From Acidobacteriota bacterium (GTDB taxonomy: Bacteria > Acidobacteriota > Thermoanaerobaculia > Multivoradales > JBCCEF01): a stretch of DNA of 64,000 nucleotides. The position numbers and the translations under genes are program-made. Numbering within the stretch: position 1 is the first letter of the stretch; every line of letters starts with the position of its first letter. The notes under the pieces are model-generated. The model saw only the letters and a list, made by a program, of their open reading frames with translations, searched no databases and was not told the origin of the DNA. Below are positions 25,422 to 34,253 of the stretch, piece by piece. Location of the stretch: the NCBI GenBank assembly GCA_039030395.1, contig JBCCEF010000023.1, positions 1 to 64,000 on the forward strand, written 5' to 3'.

Positions 25422-28400
25422 TCAGATCTCTCCACCGCCGGCCGGCGAATTCGGAGTCCCTGAAGCGGCGCCCTCCCTCGGGTCGTCCTCGCCGGAGTCC
25501 TTGAAGACGAAGCGCTGGTACACCAAGGACACCAAGATCAGGGCCACCGCCAGTCCCACCAGCGAAGCGACCCGGTAGAGATCCTGCAGCTCACCCAGAT
25601 CGAAGAGAAAGACCTTGCCGATAGTGAGGATGAGAAAGATCAAACTCGCCCAGCGCAGGCCCTTGCTGCGAAGGGCAATACCGAGGACCAGCAAGGTCAC
25701 CGCAAAAACCGTCCAGGCGAGCGACTGGGTCAGATCCCGAGTGGCGTTCCGGCCGGCGGCCCACACCAGTTCCGGTCCGCTGCGAAAGGCGTTGACGATG
25801 ATCAGGTTGATCCAGGTGAAGACCACTCCCAGGGCCGCCCCGCCGAGGGCCTTCGCGCCCCAGGCCCTCCCGGAGCGATACAGAAACCGCTCCGTGGCCC
25901 TGGCCCGCGCCGCTTCGAGAGGCTGCATCCAGTAGAGCCCGAGGACCAGCGCCACCGCCGGTACGAGGTAGGTGTAGCTGATGCCGTTGAACAGGAGCTG
26001 GTCGGGACCGGCCAGATCCCGCAGGGTCCACGGACCGGCGACGAGGCGCAGGGTGGCGGCGGCAGACAGGGCGAGGGAGAGGTACTTCAACACCGGATGA
26101 TCAAAGCGTCGCCAGAGGCCGACCAAGGCGACGCCCTGGAGGGCCAGGGCCACGGTGATCCACTGCACCCCCAGGAACAGAGCGATCGCCGCCCCGGCAA
26201 AACAGAGACCCACCGCCCCGAAGCCGATCGAAGCGCGATCCCGCTGCGCGGGCGCGTCGGTTCCGAGACGCCGGGCGAAGAAGAAGGCACCGCCGGCGAT
26301 CAAGGCCAGGCAGAAGGCGAGGACTCCCCACCGGTTCTCGAACTCCTGCCGATGGAGCCAAATACTCAGGCTCAGGGCGAAGAGAGGAAGGGCCGCGACG
26401 GCGCCGTACCAGGCGAAGGGCGTCTCGGCGAAGCGACGACGCCACACAAACGGCCAGCCCACCAATAGCGCGACAAAGAGGAGCAGTCCGCCGACGATCG
26501 TGAACGGCGAAGCCGCATAGTCGAGTTCGTAGACCCCGCGCAGCGTCGCCGACAGGGTCACGAAGGCCGCCAACGCCACCGTCAAGGCATAGACCCATCC
26601 GGAACGCCAGCGGGCGGCACCGATCGCCAGCAGGAGCGTCCACCCCAAGATCGCCCACCCGGTCTCGGCGAGGGTGAAGGGAGACCCCCAAACCATTGCC
26701 AACCCGAGAAACGGCAAGGCCAGGACAAACAGTGCGCCCCGTTGGACGGGCTTCTGCCACTTCTCCGGCAGCGGCAGGAAGTTCGCCAGCAAACCGAGCA
26801 ACCCGGCACCGGCCGCCACCGGGAGCGGTGCCGAGACGTCCAATCCCCGAGTCGTCGCCAATCCAAAGCCCAGCCCGAGGCCGGCGAGAGTCACCAGGAA
26901 GGTCCGGCCGGACACCAGCGCCAGAGCGATGTGCAGCACTGCGGCAACCAGCGCGACCACCAGCCAAGTGATGTAAGAAGAGGCCGGCTGAGCCCAAGCC
27001 GCGAGGAGCGAGAAACCGGCCAGCCCCCCACCCACGAGAGCGGCCGCCAGGGCCCCTTGTCCGAGGGGCCACTGGGGCTTCCAGCGGCGCAGCACCAGCA
27101 CCGGCAGCGCGAAGGCCACCGCCACCAGGGAGAAGGACAAGGCCCGGGTCCCTGCCCCCAGGAGATCGATATGCAGTGCCAGCACCGCCCCAAGACTCAC
27201 GACCGATGCGGCGGCGGCGCCCAAGCCCAAGACGGAGGAGCGATTCATGACGGAAAGACTCTGCGCCACCAAACCCAAGAGAGCGAGGAGACCCGAGTAG
27301 GCCAGCAGGTGAGTCGCCAGCGCGTCGCCCTGGAACGCCAACATGCCGGCCAGGGCAAAGGCTCCGAGGAGAGCGACGACGCCCGAACGCCAGCCTCCCG
27401 CGAGCCGATCCCGCCGCTCTCCGGCCACCACCGTCGAAGCGGCAAAGAGCAGCCCGAAGAGGCCGATCACCGCCAGCGACAAGAAAAACCGTTCATCGCT
27501 GCCACCGCGCAGCAGCCAGATCACCTGGTAGAGCAACGTGCCGGCCATCGCCAGACCACCCAGCACCGGCCACCGTCGACGCGCGCCCAAGAACAGCAGC
27601 CCCACATCGAGTAGCAACAGGTAGCCGAAGACTTGGACCGGCTGGTCTTCGAGCGACGAAAGAAACGCCGGCGTGGCGAAACCACCCAACAGTCCCAGCA
27701 CCGCCATCACCTGGGATCGACGACGCCAGGCGAGCCAGCCGCCCAAGAGTGTCACCAGGGTCATCGCCCCGAAAGCCACCCCGGCGTTCACCAAGTCGTA
27801 AAGAACGTGCCCTGCCCAACAGCCGGCGTAGAGCAGCACCAGACCGGTACCGCCGAGGGCATTCGAAGTCGTCCGGTAGCGGCGGGCCAAAGCGGTCGAC
27901 AGACCGAGGCACACGGCCCCGGACAAGAGCGCCAAGGCCACTCGAACCGACGGTGAGATCCACCCGGCATCGATCGAATGCTTGACGAAGAACAGCCCGG
28001 CCAAGGCCAGCACCAACCCACCCAACACCGCCGCGCCGCGGATACCGATCCACTGCTCCCAGTCCACCGGAGAGCGCTTCTTCCTGGCCGCAGCCGACGG
28101 TGCCGCAGCCGACGGCGCCAGGGGAATGTCCGGAGCCTCCACCACCGGTGCCAGGGGAATGTCAGAGGGCGGGGAAGGCGAAGTCGGAGCGGGCACCGGA
28201 TCCGCCGCCTTGCCCCCGTCGACCGGGGGCGCGGAAGGTGTCGTCGTCGGAGGTGCCAGGGGAATGTCGGCAGGCGGCACCGCCGGCGGTGAAGAACCCA
28301 CGGGCTGAACCGGTTCCGGCGGTATCGGAGCCACGCTAGGGGCAGGAGGCCGTCTCGCAGCATGAGCCGACTCCTCCGCCCGGTGACGCACCGGAGGAGC

Positions 28401-28574
28401 CGCCGCCCTTGGCACCGGAGTCGATTCCTCCGGCCGGCGCAGGCCCTCGTACTCCAAGACCCGAAGGCGCTTCTCCATCCGAGAGAGCCGCACCCACAGC
28501 AGCACCACAACTACCGGCGTGACCAACGCCGCACCCAACAGAGCGACCGCCACCAGCACGAAGAATCCTTCCAT
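25422..28574 (-). CDS. DUF2339 polytopic membrane protein with DIPLAP repeats
   Basis: 1050 residues. An N-terminal helix (3-27) is followed by a short coiled-coil-like stretch (RLSRMEKRLRVLEYEGL) and a Pro/Ala-rich linker (about 45-165). The rest, from 'WEQWIGIRGAAVLGGLVLALAGLFFVKHS' in parts, is about 24-26 transmembrane helices, as in DUF2339 proteins. The linker carries DIPLAP three times, each encoded by a copy of the dispersed repeat (28114-28130, 28147-28163, 28252-28268). The start has GGGAGG nearby. Role in DUF2339 is unknown; transport or envelope sensing is only a guess. The HAD gene follows 12 bases downstream. Confidence 0.9.
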   Translation of the reverse strand: MEGFFVLVAVALLGAALVTPVVVVLLWVRLSRMEKRLRVLEYEGLRRPEESTPVPRAAAPPVRHRAEESAHAARRPPAPSVAPIPPEPVQPVGSSPPAVPPADIPLAPPTTTPSAPPVDGGKAADPVPAPTSPSPPSDIPLAPVVEAPDIPLAPSAAAPSAAARKKRSPVDWEQWIGIRGAAVLGGLVLALAGLFFVKHSIDAGWISPSVRVALALLSGAVCLGLSTALARRYRTTSNALGGTGLVLLYAGCWAGHVLYDLVNAGVAFGAMTLVTLLGGWLAWRRRSQVMAVLGLLGGFATPAFLSSLEDQPVQVFGYLLLLDVGLLFLGARRRWPVLGGLAMAGTLLYQVIWLLRGGSDERFFLSLAVIGLFGLLFAASTVVAGERRDRLAGGWRSGVVALLGAFALAGMLAFQGDALATHLLAYSGLLALLGLVAQSLSVMNRSSVLGLGAAAASVVSLGAVLALHIDLLGAGTRALSFSLVAVAFALPVLVLRRWKPQWPLGQGALAAALVGGGLAGFSLLAAWAQPASSYITWLVVALVAAVLHIALALVSGRTFLVTLAGLGLGFGLATTRGLDVSAPLPVAAGAGLLGLLANFLPLPEKWQKPVQRGALFVLALPFLGLAMVWGSPFTLAETGWAILGWTLLLAIGAARWRSGWVYALTVALAAFVTLSATLRGVYELDYAASPFTIVGGLLLFVALLVGWPFVWRRRFAETPFAWYGAVAALPLFALSLSIWLHRQEFENRWGVLAFCLALIAGGAFFFARRLGTDAPAQRDRASIGFGAVGLCFAGAAIALFLGVQWITVALALQGVALVGLWRRFDHPVLKYLSLALSAAATLRLVAGPWTLRDLAGPDQLLFNGISYTYLVPAVALVLGLYWMQPLEAARARATERFLYRSGRAWGAKALGGAALGVVFTWINLIIVNAFRSGPELVWAAGRNATRDLTQSLAWTVFAVTLLVLGIALRSKGLRWASLIFLILTIGKVFLFDLGELQDLYRVASLVGLAVALILVSLVYQRFVFKDSGEDDPREGAASGTPNSPAGGGEI
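28114..28268. repeat. Three in-frame copies of the dispersed short repeat inside DUF2339
   Basis: Copies (plus strand GGyGCCAGGGGAATGTC) lie at 28114-28130, 28147-28163 and 28252-28268. On the coding strand each reads GACATTCCCCTGGCrCC = Asp-Ile-Pro-Leu-Ala-Pro. All three fall in the same reading phase. Confidence 0.9.
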
Positions 28575-28866
28575 CCCCAGCCTCCCCTCTCGCTATGAGT
28601 CACGAGCTGTGTGATCTGGCTCCGTCCATCCGAACTTTCAATCTCAGGTCACCACCCTAGGACATGGCAAGGGAGATGCCAGGGCATCTGACCCGCTGAT
28701 TCGCATAGAACGAGCACATTGCCGACTAGGCACCACTATCTACCGATCATCAAATGATCACACCTTGTGCAGAAAATGCACCACCTTCGGACCCAGCCGC
28801 ATTCCACACCACCAAAGACTCACTGCATCGGGGGAGGCTACCCGGACCTGTAGGGCTCGCCCGCCA
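28575..28866. other. Gap of 292 bases with nothing recognisable
   Basis: Upstream of DUF2339 and downstream of the SnoaL gene, both on the minus strand. No coding frame, terminator or strong promoter was found. Confidence 0.45.
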
Positions 28867-29253
28867 CTAGAACATCGAGTTGTCGTTCTTCGAGGACGCG
28901 GGAATCACCTGGAGGACGTCCCAATGCTCCACAATCTTGCCCGCGGCGTCGAAGCGGAAGATGTCGATGCCGGCGTACTCGTGATCGCCGGGCCAGATTT
29001 GATGGCAGTGAAGGACCACCAGGTCGCCCTCGGCGATGGCGCGCTTGAAGTGGGTGACCTTTCCCGGGTACTCCGCCGCCATGCGTTCGAAATACTCGAT
29101 GAAGGCCTCTTTGCCGTCCGCCACTTCGGGGTTGTGCTGGATGTATTCGCTGCCCACATACCGTTCGATCGCCTCGCGCGGCTTGCACTGGTTGAACATC
29201 AGGTCGTAGAAAGCCTGGGCGTTTTGTTTGTTCTGAGAAGGAGTAGGGCTCAT
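28867..29253 (-). CDS. SnoaL-like NTF2-fold protein
   Basis: 128 residues with GAGGAG about 9 bases before the ATG. '[41 protein letters not shown]' (in parts) and '[39 protein letters not shown]' are the standard SnoaL-like steroid isomerase/cyclase pattern; 'QHNPxxADGKE' and 'EHWDVLQ' are strongly conserved. Likely a cytoplasmic monooxygenase- or isomerase-type small enzyme with unknown substrate. The ABM gene precedes it by 31 bases on the same strand, so they form a two-gene operon. Confidence 0.88.
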   Translation of the reverse strand: MSPTPSQNKQNAQAFYDLMFNQCKPREAIERYVGSEYIQHNPEVADGKEAFIEYFERMAAEYPGKVTHFKRAIAEGDLVVLHCHQIWPGDHEYAGIDIFRFDAAGKIVEHWDVLQVIPASSKNDNSMF

Positions 29254-29284
29254 CGGAAGGACTCCTCAGCAAGTCGTGCACTGG

Positions 29285-29575
29285 CTAGACGATGTGGGTC
29301 ATTTCATGCAAGACGAACTCCGCCACCGCACCGTCCGTGGCCTTCCGGTAGGCGGCGATGTGCGGGGCATGGATGTGGGCCAGCCACAGCTCGCGCGACT
29401 CCCAGTTTTCATAGAACATGAAGTGGGCCGGATTCTCGTTGTCCTGGTGCAGGTCGTACTGGAGGCAGCCGGCTTCGGCGAGGGTGATCGGTACGAGCTT
29501 TTCGAGTTCGGCCTTGACGAGGTCGATCTGGTCGGGTGCGGCGTGGATGTTGGCAACGACGGTCAGTTTGGGCAT
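29285..29575 (-). CDS. ABM-domain (YgiN-like) putative quinol monooxygenase
   Basis: 96 residues with GGAGGAGG directly upstream of the ATG. 'LTVVANIHAAPDQIDLVKAELEKL' and 'EAGCLQYDLHQDNENPAHFMFYENWESRELWLAHIHAPHI' in parts are the antibiotic-biosynthesis-monooxygenase ferredoxin-like fold, closest to YgiN-type quinol oxygenases. Such proteins are homodimers and need no cofactor or bind heme. It leads the SnoaL gene in what looks like a small redox or detoxification operon; the substrate is not evident. Confidence 0.9.
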   Translation of the reverse strand: MPKLTVVANIHAAPDQIDLVKAELEKLVPITLAEAGCLQYDLHQDNENPAHFMFYENWESRELWLAHIHAPHIAAYRKATDGAVAEFVLHEMTHIV

Positions 29576-29671
29576 AGCCTCCTCCTGGAATCACATTTCG
29601 GGCGAGCGACGCCTACCTTACCGGGTTCAAGGCTGCGAGTTCGGCCGAACCCGCCACCGTTCTTCCCGATG

Positions 29672-29705
29672 AAAAAAGCCCGGAACCGCCGAGGTCCCGG
29701 GCTTT
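29672..29705 (-). terminator. Rho-independent terminator
   Basis: Read on the minus strand: stem AGCCCGGGACC pairing with GGTTCCGGGCT around loop TCGGC, then TTTTTTC. It lies 27 bases after the stop of the IPTL-tailed gene and separates it from the ABM operon. Confidence 0.88.
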
Positions 29706-29731
29706 CGTGCTGAAATGGCTATGCGCCGGAC

Positions 29732-30583
29732 TCAGCGCATGCGGCCGACGGCCCAGAGGCCGCCGCCCAAAAGCAGGCCAGCCATCAGCAACAGGCCCCA
29801 CTGGCCGAGGGTGGGAATCGCCACCACCGGGATCGGCTCGATGCCGACGACCAGGGTCGGGCGGACGGCCGGGTCTGTGGCCTCACGGCTGTCGAAGCGC
29901 TTGGGAGACGCACCGCCCGGATCGAGGATTTCGGTACCCAGAACGATCCAGCCGCGATTGCTCCCCGGGTCGTCGACCCAGCCCTGGACATCGGCCACCA
30001 TCTCGGGCGTCGAGCCCCAGGTCGCCGGTCCCAGGCCGAGGGGCTCCGGGCCGTCGATGGTGATGGTGTCGCTCGGCAGCGCGAAGTCGCCGCCGGGGGT
30101 AATCCAGTCTGCGCTGCCGAACATCCGCTCGCACCAGGTGGCGTCCGGCGCGACGGCCTGATCACCGGCGCCGCCGCCGCCGCCACCGCCGCCGGCGGTG
30201 GTCGCATTCGAAGGCCCTTCACCCCAGCTCGACAACAGACGATGGATCGAGAAGTCGAAGGGACCCGCATTGACGGTGCGGTTGACGTTCAGGGTCAACA
30301 TCGCGGAGACGACCGTCGCGCCCTCCGGAATGGCGCTGAGGTCGAAGGCCACCAGCGCGCGCTTGGTGTCGTCGAAAGGCTCAAGATACCCGGCGAACAG
30401 ATTGGGACCGGAACCGTTGGCGAGCTGGCCGCCGCCGGCACCGCAAGCGCCGTTGACCGGCTGATCGTCATAGATGGTGGTGTCCTGGCTGGCCTGGATG
30501 GTGAAGAAATCCTGTGCCCCGGCCGGAACCGCAAGAACCGCGACGACCAACACCAGACCCACAAAAATCATCCCCTTCTTCAT
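29732..30583 (-). CDS. DNRLRE-type secreted protein with IPTL sorting signal
   Basis: 283 residues from the ATG at 30583, which has GGAGGAG 6 bases upstream. Signal peptide ends VPAGAQD. 'TIQASQDTTIYDD', then 'RALVAFDLSAIPEGATVVSAMLTLNV' in parts, is the DNRLRE/CBM96-like beta-sandwich signature. A Gly run interrupts near residue 135. The tail 'AIPTLGQWGLLLMAGLLLGGG' plus basic 'WAVGRMR' is an IPTL-CTERM sorting signal: IPTL motif, helix, basic end. Such proteins are expected to be processed by an exosortase/archaeosortase-like enzyme; none is in this window. Likely located at the cell surface. Confidence 0.87.
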   Translation of the reverse strand: MKKGMIFVGLVLVVAVLAVPAGAQDFFTIQASQDTTIYDDQPVNGACGAGGGQLANGSGPNLFAGYLEPFDDTKRALVAFDLSAIPEGATVVSAMLTLNVNRTVNAGPFDFSIHRLLSSWGEGPSNATTAGGGGGGGGAGDQAVAPDATWCERMFGSADWITPGGDFALPSDTITIDGPEPLGLGPATWGSTPEMVADVQGWVDDPGSNRGWIVLGTEILDPGGASPKRFDSREATDPAVRPTLVVGIEPIPVVAIPTLGQWGLLLMAGLLLGGGLWAVGRMR

Positions 30584-30878
30584 GAACTCTCCTCCGGAAG
30601 AACCCGCATCTTGTGGGGGATCTTCGGTTTCTACCAACGGTTGGTCTACGACTCAATCGCAGACATCTTTAGTTCCGCAACACAGCCAGTATACATAAGT
30701 GGATAAGCGCAAGAGAACCAGAACCGCCAATCCGTATGCCGCAGATCGCTCGACCGCGGGCCGGCATTCAAGCGCGCCCGGATCGCTTCGGCGGAGTATC
30801 CGAGCTTGGATTGAATGGTGAGATCCTCCCAGATTCAACGAACTCTGTTCGTCTACCTGGAGTCGAGTCCACCAACAG

Positions 30879-31871
30879 CTACTCTTCGGGTGCCAATGAA
30901 AGGGCATTCATCACGCCATCCACCACCCCGGACATGCTTGAGTAGTCGAGGGTCGCCGCCGTATCACCGGGCGAGTGATAGTGCGGATTTCGGAGGAATG
31001 CCGTGTCCGTGATCATCACCGATGGGATGCCCTCGGCCCAATAATTTCGATGGTCCGAGGCGTCGAGATCAGGCATCCATCGAGGAGCGGAGAAACTGTA
31101 GGCCGGCACAGTGGTAGCACCTCGAAAGGCGCGTTTGAGACGCCGGGCGAGGCGACGATCCTCGAGTCGGCCCACGATGGCGATGAAGTCGCCGCGGGCA
31201 GGAAAAAGCCAACGGTGTAGGTGACTCGGCCACGGCTGATATTCAGTGAAGTAGCCGATCATCTCCAAGCAGATCATCGCCACTGCGGGCCGATCACGAG
31301 TTCTCAGCGATCGCGCATGAACCGCACTACCCATGTGGGGCGTTGCAAAGAACGGCGGTTCCTCGTTGGCGAATGCCACCAATTCCACTCGGCTGGGTGG
31401 CGCATGCTCGCCGAACAGCCGGGCAAGCTCTAGCAGACCGGCCGTTCCGCTCGCGTTGTCATCCGCACCCGGGTTCGGACCAAAGAGACCAAAGCTGTCG
31501 TAGTGGGCTCCAATGATCGTCAACTCCGCGTCCTGAGGGCCAAAGCGCACAATAAGATTGCGATAGGAGTCACCACGGGCGGAAAAGACTTGCTCTTCAA
31601 CGTCTCGGCCCGAGGTCTCGAAAACCTGGCGAATGTAGTTCGCCGCGCAGTTCAGTCCGGCCGGATTTTCGACCGACCGGGGATGACACGGACCGGTCAG
31701 ATACTCCACATGACGCCGCAGAATCTCCGGATCTGCTCTGGGCAAACCGGCAACTCGGTCCTTTCCAAAGGTGGGCTGCCGGAAAAGCGCGCCGAGACCG
31801 AAGCCGAGCAGAAGGAGCCCCGCGCCGACTCCAAGGACGATTCGAAACAAGGACCGCATCAGGGCATTCAT
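30879..31871 (-). CDS. M28 family metallopeptidase, membrane-anchored
   Basis: 330 residues. Residues 8-32 form a hydrophobic N-terminal anchor or signal. The zinc-peptidase motifs are present in order: 'IIGAHYDSFG' (His), 'NPGADDNASGTAGLLELARL' (Asp), 'LVAFANEEPPFF' (Glu-Glu), 'WMPDLDASDHRNYW' and the final His in 'NPHYHSPGDT'. So both metal sites look complete. It should be an aminopeptidase acting outside the cytoplasm, with unknown substrate. The ATG at 31871 has only a weak ribosome site. A short membrane-protein frame lies 48 bases upstream on the same strand. Confidence 0.9.
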   Translation of the reverse strand: MNALMRSLFRIVLGVGAGLLLLGFGLGALFRQPTFGKDRVAGLPRADPEILRRHVEYLTGPCHPRSVENPAGLNCAANYIRQVFETSGRDVEEQVFSARGDSYRNLIVRFGPQDAELTIIGAHYDSFGLFGPNPGADDNASGTAGLLELARLFGEHAPPSRVELVAFANEEPPFFATPHMGSAVHARSLRTRDRPAVAMICLEMIGYFTEYQPWPSHLHRWLFPARGDFIAIVGRLEDRRLARRLKRAFRGATTVPAYSFSAPRWMPDLDASDHRNYWAEGIPSVMITDTAFLRNPHYHSPGDTAATLDYSSMSGVVDGVMNALSLAPEE

Positions 31872-31919
31872 CGATGCAGTCTACGGAGGACGACTCCGGC
31901 CCGTCACCACCCAGAAGAC

Positions 31920-32084
31920 CTAGGCTGCCCCTTTCTGACGTCGCAACGACACCCACACTCCGGCCAACATTAGAAAGACAACCCATCCCACCAGCCCGAC
32001 GGAGATATCGCTGGAATGGCCAGCGGAGAATCCGCAAGGCAGACACTGGAATCCAGAAGTGATGCGGTCGCCCCCTAGGGCCAT
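31920..32084 (-). CDS. Possible 54-residue membrane protein
   Basis: The ATG at 32084 has GAGGG 6 bases upstream, and the frame ends 48 bases before the M28 gene on the same strand. The sequence has a CLPC pair and one hydrophobic helix ('GLVGWVVFLMLAGVWVSL') ending in RRQKGAA, a plausible single-pass protein. I do not recognise it. It could also be a chance frame in a decayed region. Confidence 0.4.
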   Translation of the reverse strand: MALGGDRITSGFQCLPCGFSAGHSSDISVGLVGWVVFLMLAGVWVSLRRQKGAA

Positions 32085-32581
32085 TCCGTACCCTCTTGAA
32101 AAACGAAAATGGGCGCCCACGGGCCCAGGAAGGTCAGACCGGGGAGCGGAGTCGAGATAAGAAGGACCCCCACTCTGCGCTGCATCCGTGTCACGTGCCT
32201 TTTGGTTCTGATCGGGTGCGAGGCGAATCCGCCGGCTGAGGAGCCGCTGCCGCCGTTCTACTGACTACAAGTGAACTACCAATCCACCTCCCTCGCTGAG
32301 ATCCGGAAGAAAGTCGTCGGCTTCTATGGAATTCACCAACCTACCTCGCCAGCTCCGATCCTTCGGAGTAGGTCACGCGCACATCCCCGACACCGGACGG
32401 AGACCCGGATTACCTGGCAGCATGAGGCTATGGCCCGCCTCAGGTGACCTCCAGGATCTTCGAGACCTTCTTCGACGACGGCTTCGAGTCCGGGAACACC
32501 GGAGCTTGGGATCAGACGACCGAGTAGCGGAACTCCCGCGAGCGACAAAACACCGGCTCGCGGGGGCAGGGGAACTCAAGG
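32085..32581. pseudogene. Decayed stretch with remnant of a DGFESG-tailed protein
   Basis: About 500 bases without an intact gene. On the plus strand at about 32457-32522 a frame reads 'FETFFDDGFESGNTGAWDQT' to a stop and is preceded by a stop codon (TGA near 32421), so only the C-terminal tail of a DGFESG-type secreted protein survives. Nearer 32180-32265 a short plus-strand frame has 'CLLVLIGCEANPPAEE', like a lipoprotein signal, with no start codon in frame. Both look like remnants. Confidence 0.45.
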
Positions 32582-33361
32582 CTAAGGACAGCCCGCCGGA
32601 TTGTAGGCTGCGGACCACACCTGGTTCGACGCCAGATCGCAGTTGCCGGTCGGCGTGTCGTTGCAGCCGCGACCGTACTGGTAGTCCGCCTCGCCTTCGT
32701 CCGGCCACAGAGGACAAGCACACTCGACGTAGGTCTCTCCGTTCTCACCCTTCTGCAGCTCATCGCAAGGCGCCGTCATGCAGCCGGCGTAGCGGCCCTT
32801 GTCCTCGGTGCAGCGCAGCTTGAACTTCTCGTTGCTGTTGGGGTCCATCACCTTCGCGAAGCTGAAGGTGGAGATGAATTCGTAGCCCGGATTGAAGAGG
32901 TTCCGGCGGATGTATTCACACACCGTCGCGGTAGGCGGATCGGACGGCAGGTCCAGGTTCTTGCAGGGCGGACTGTCCGGCGCGCCGGTGCAGAAGTTTT
33001 GGCATTTCGAGCCGTCCTCGCCGCACTGCTCGACGGTCTCGTCGTAAATGCACTCGTTCAAAATGCCGCCGATCTCCACGTACATCGGCTGGGCCTCGGA
33101 AGCCTCGTACACCTGACACAGGCAGTCGGCATGGTCGCCATCCGCGGTGCAGGGCAGGGGATCGGCTCCCGAGTAGTAGCACAGCGCGTACTTGCCGGCG
33201 GTACAGGTCAACATATTGGTGGGGCTGTTCACGAAGTCCTCGGCGGCGCCGGGAGTCATCTGGTAGGGCACACCCTCACACTGCAGCTCGGAATCCGCCC
33301 CCACCGGTCCCGCAAGCAATAGGAACCACACGGCCAGCGCAAGAAACAGACATCTCTTCAT
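32582..33361 (-). CDS. Cysteine-rich secreted protein of unknown function
   Basis: 259 residues from the ATG at 33361 with GGGAGGA upstream; the earlier open frame lacks a ribosome site. The signal peptide ends AGPVGADS. The mature part has about 19 cysteines in short pairs ('CTADGDHADCLC', 'CGEDGSKCQNFC', 'PCKNLDL', 'CACPLWPDEG'), consistent with a disulfide-rich extracellular protein. No domain was recognised. The 3' flank is the decayed stretch. Neighbours give no hint of function. Confidence 0.75.
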   Translation of the reverse strand: MKRCLFLALAVWFLLLAGPVGADSELQCEGVPYQMTPGAAEDFVNSPTNMLTCTAGKYALCYYSGADPLPCTADGDHADCLCQVYEASEAQPMYVEIGGILNECIYDETVEQCGEDGSKCQNFCTGAPDSPPCKNLDLPSDPPTATVCEYIRRNLFNPGYEFISTFSFAKVMDPNSNEKFKLRCTEDKGRYAGCMTAPCDELQKGENGETYVECACPLWPDEGEADYQYGRGCNDTPTGNCDLASNQVWSAAYNPAGCP

Positions 33362-33467
33362 GGAATCCTCCCTGAAAAAAGAAAACCGAAACCCTTCGAT
33401 GACGGCTACAAGCAGTAGTGTCTCAACTACGGGTGTTCGGGTCGGACGATTCCATTTCAGCGGCCCG

Positions 33468-34253
33468 TCAGGCTTCCGGCCGATGCGATTCACATGTCTC
33501 CAACCGGATCTCGCCGTTGAGGGTCGAGGCGCGGAGGTCGGCTCCGCCGGAGCCGACTCGCCCCCTCACTTCGACGCGTTCGAGATCCAGTTCGCCATCG
33601 GGCTCGACGGTGCGCGTCGACGGGTCGCGATGCCACGGCAGGGTCACGAAGATCGGATCGCCGGCGGTGCTCAAATGGAGATGGCCGGAGTAACTCGGCG
33701 GCAGGCAGAGTTCAACACTGCCGTTGAGCGAGGTGAAGATCATGTCGCGACCCGCCTCGACGGCGGTGAAATGGGCCTGGATGGCACCGTTGGAGGCATT
33801 CACCGCCGCCGCCCCGGAGAGTCGTTCGAGGTCGACGGAGCCGTTGAGGTTGGTGATCTCAGCCAACCCTTCAAGGCGGCTCACCTCGATGTCGCCGCCG
33901 CGTTCAATGCGCAGGTCGACACTGGTCCGGAACGGGGTGCGGATCCGCAGGTTTGCGCTCCGCATGACACCGGGCCGGAGGGAATCCTGACGAATACTCA
34001 CGACATTGGCGTTCTCATTCACCTCGATGCGGGCGGTGCCGACCTCTCCGGGCCGATCCCCAAAGGTCTCGATCGTCAGGGTCCGCAAGCCCTCCTCCCC
34101 CGCCACCTCGATCGTTCCCCAGAGGATCTCCACCCGCAGCTCCAGAGGCTCGGAGGGACTCGTGAGTTGTACCTCAATACGTTCCGCCAGGGCCACCGTC
34201 GGGGCCATCCACCAACAAAGACTGAAGATCAGAAACAACGCCATCCTTCTCAT
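33468..34253 (-). CDS. DUF4097-like beta-helix adhesin/envelope protein
   Basis: 261 residues; ATG with AAGGAGG 5 bases upstream and overlapping the stop of the gene before it (ATGA). Signal peptide ends VALAER. The body shows repeated short strands, for example 'GDIEVSRLEGLAEITNLNGSVDLERLSG' and 'DMIFTSLNGSVELCLPP', the DUF4097/putative auto-transporter adhesin repeat. The family often sits beside sigma or anti-sigma genes, as here, suggesting it is the output or sensor of that circuit. It is the third gene in an operon of overlapping genes. Confidence 0.83.
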   Translation of the reverse strand: MRRMALFLIFSLCWWMAPTVALAERIEVQLTSPSEPLELRVEILWGTIEVAGEEGLRTLTIETFGDRPGEVGTARIEVNENANVVSIRQDSLRPGVMRSANLRIRTPFRTSVDLRIERGGDIEVSRLEGLAEITNLNGSVDLERLSGAAAVNASNGAIQAHFTAVEAGRDMIFTSLNGSVELCLPPSYSGHLHLSTAGDPIFVTLPWHRDPSTRTVEPDGELDLERVEVRGRVGSGGADLRASTLNGEIRLETCESHRPEA

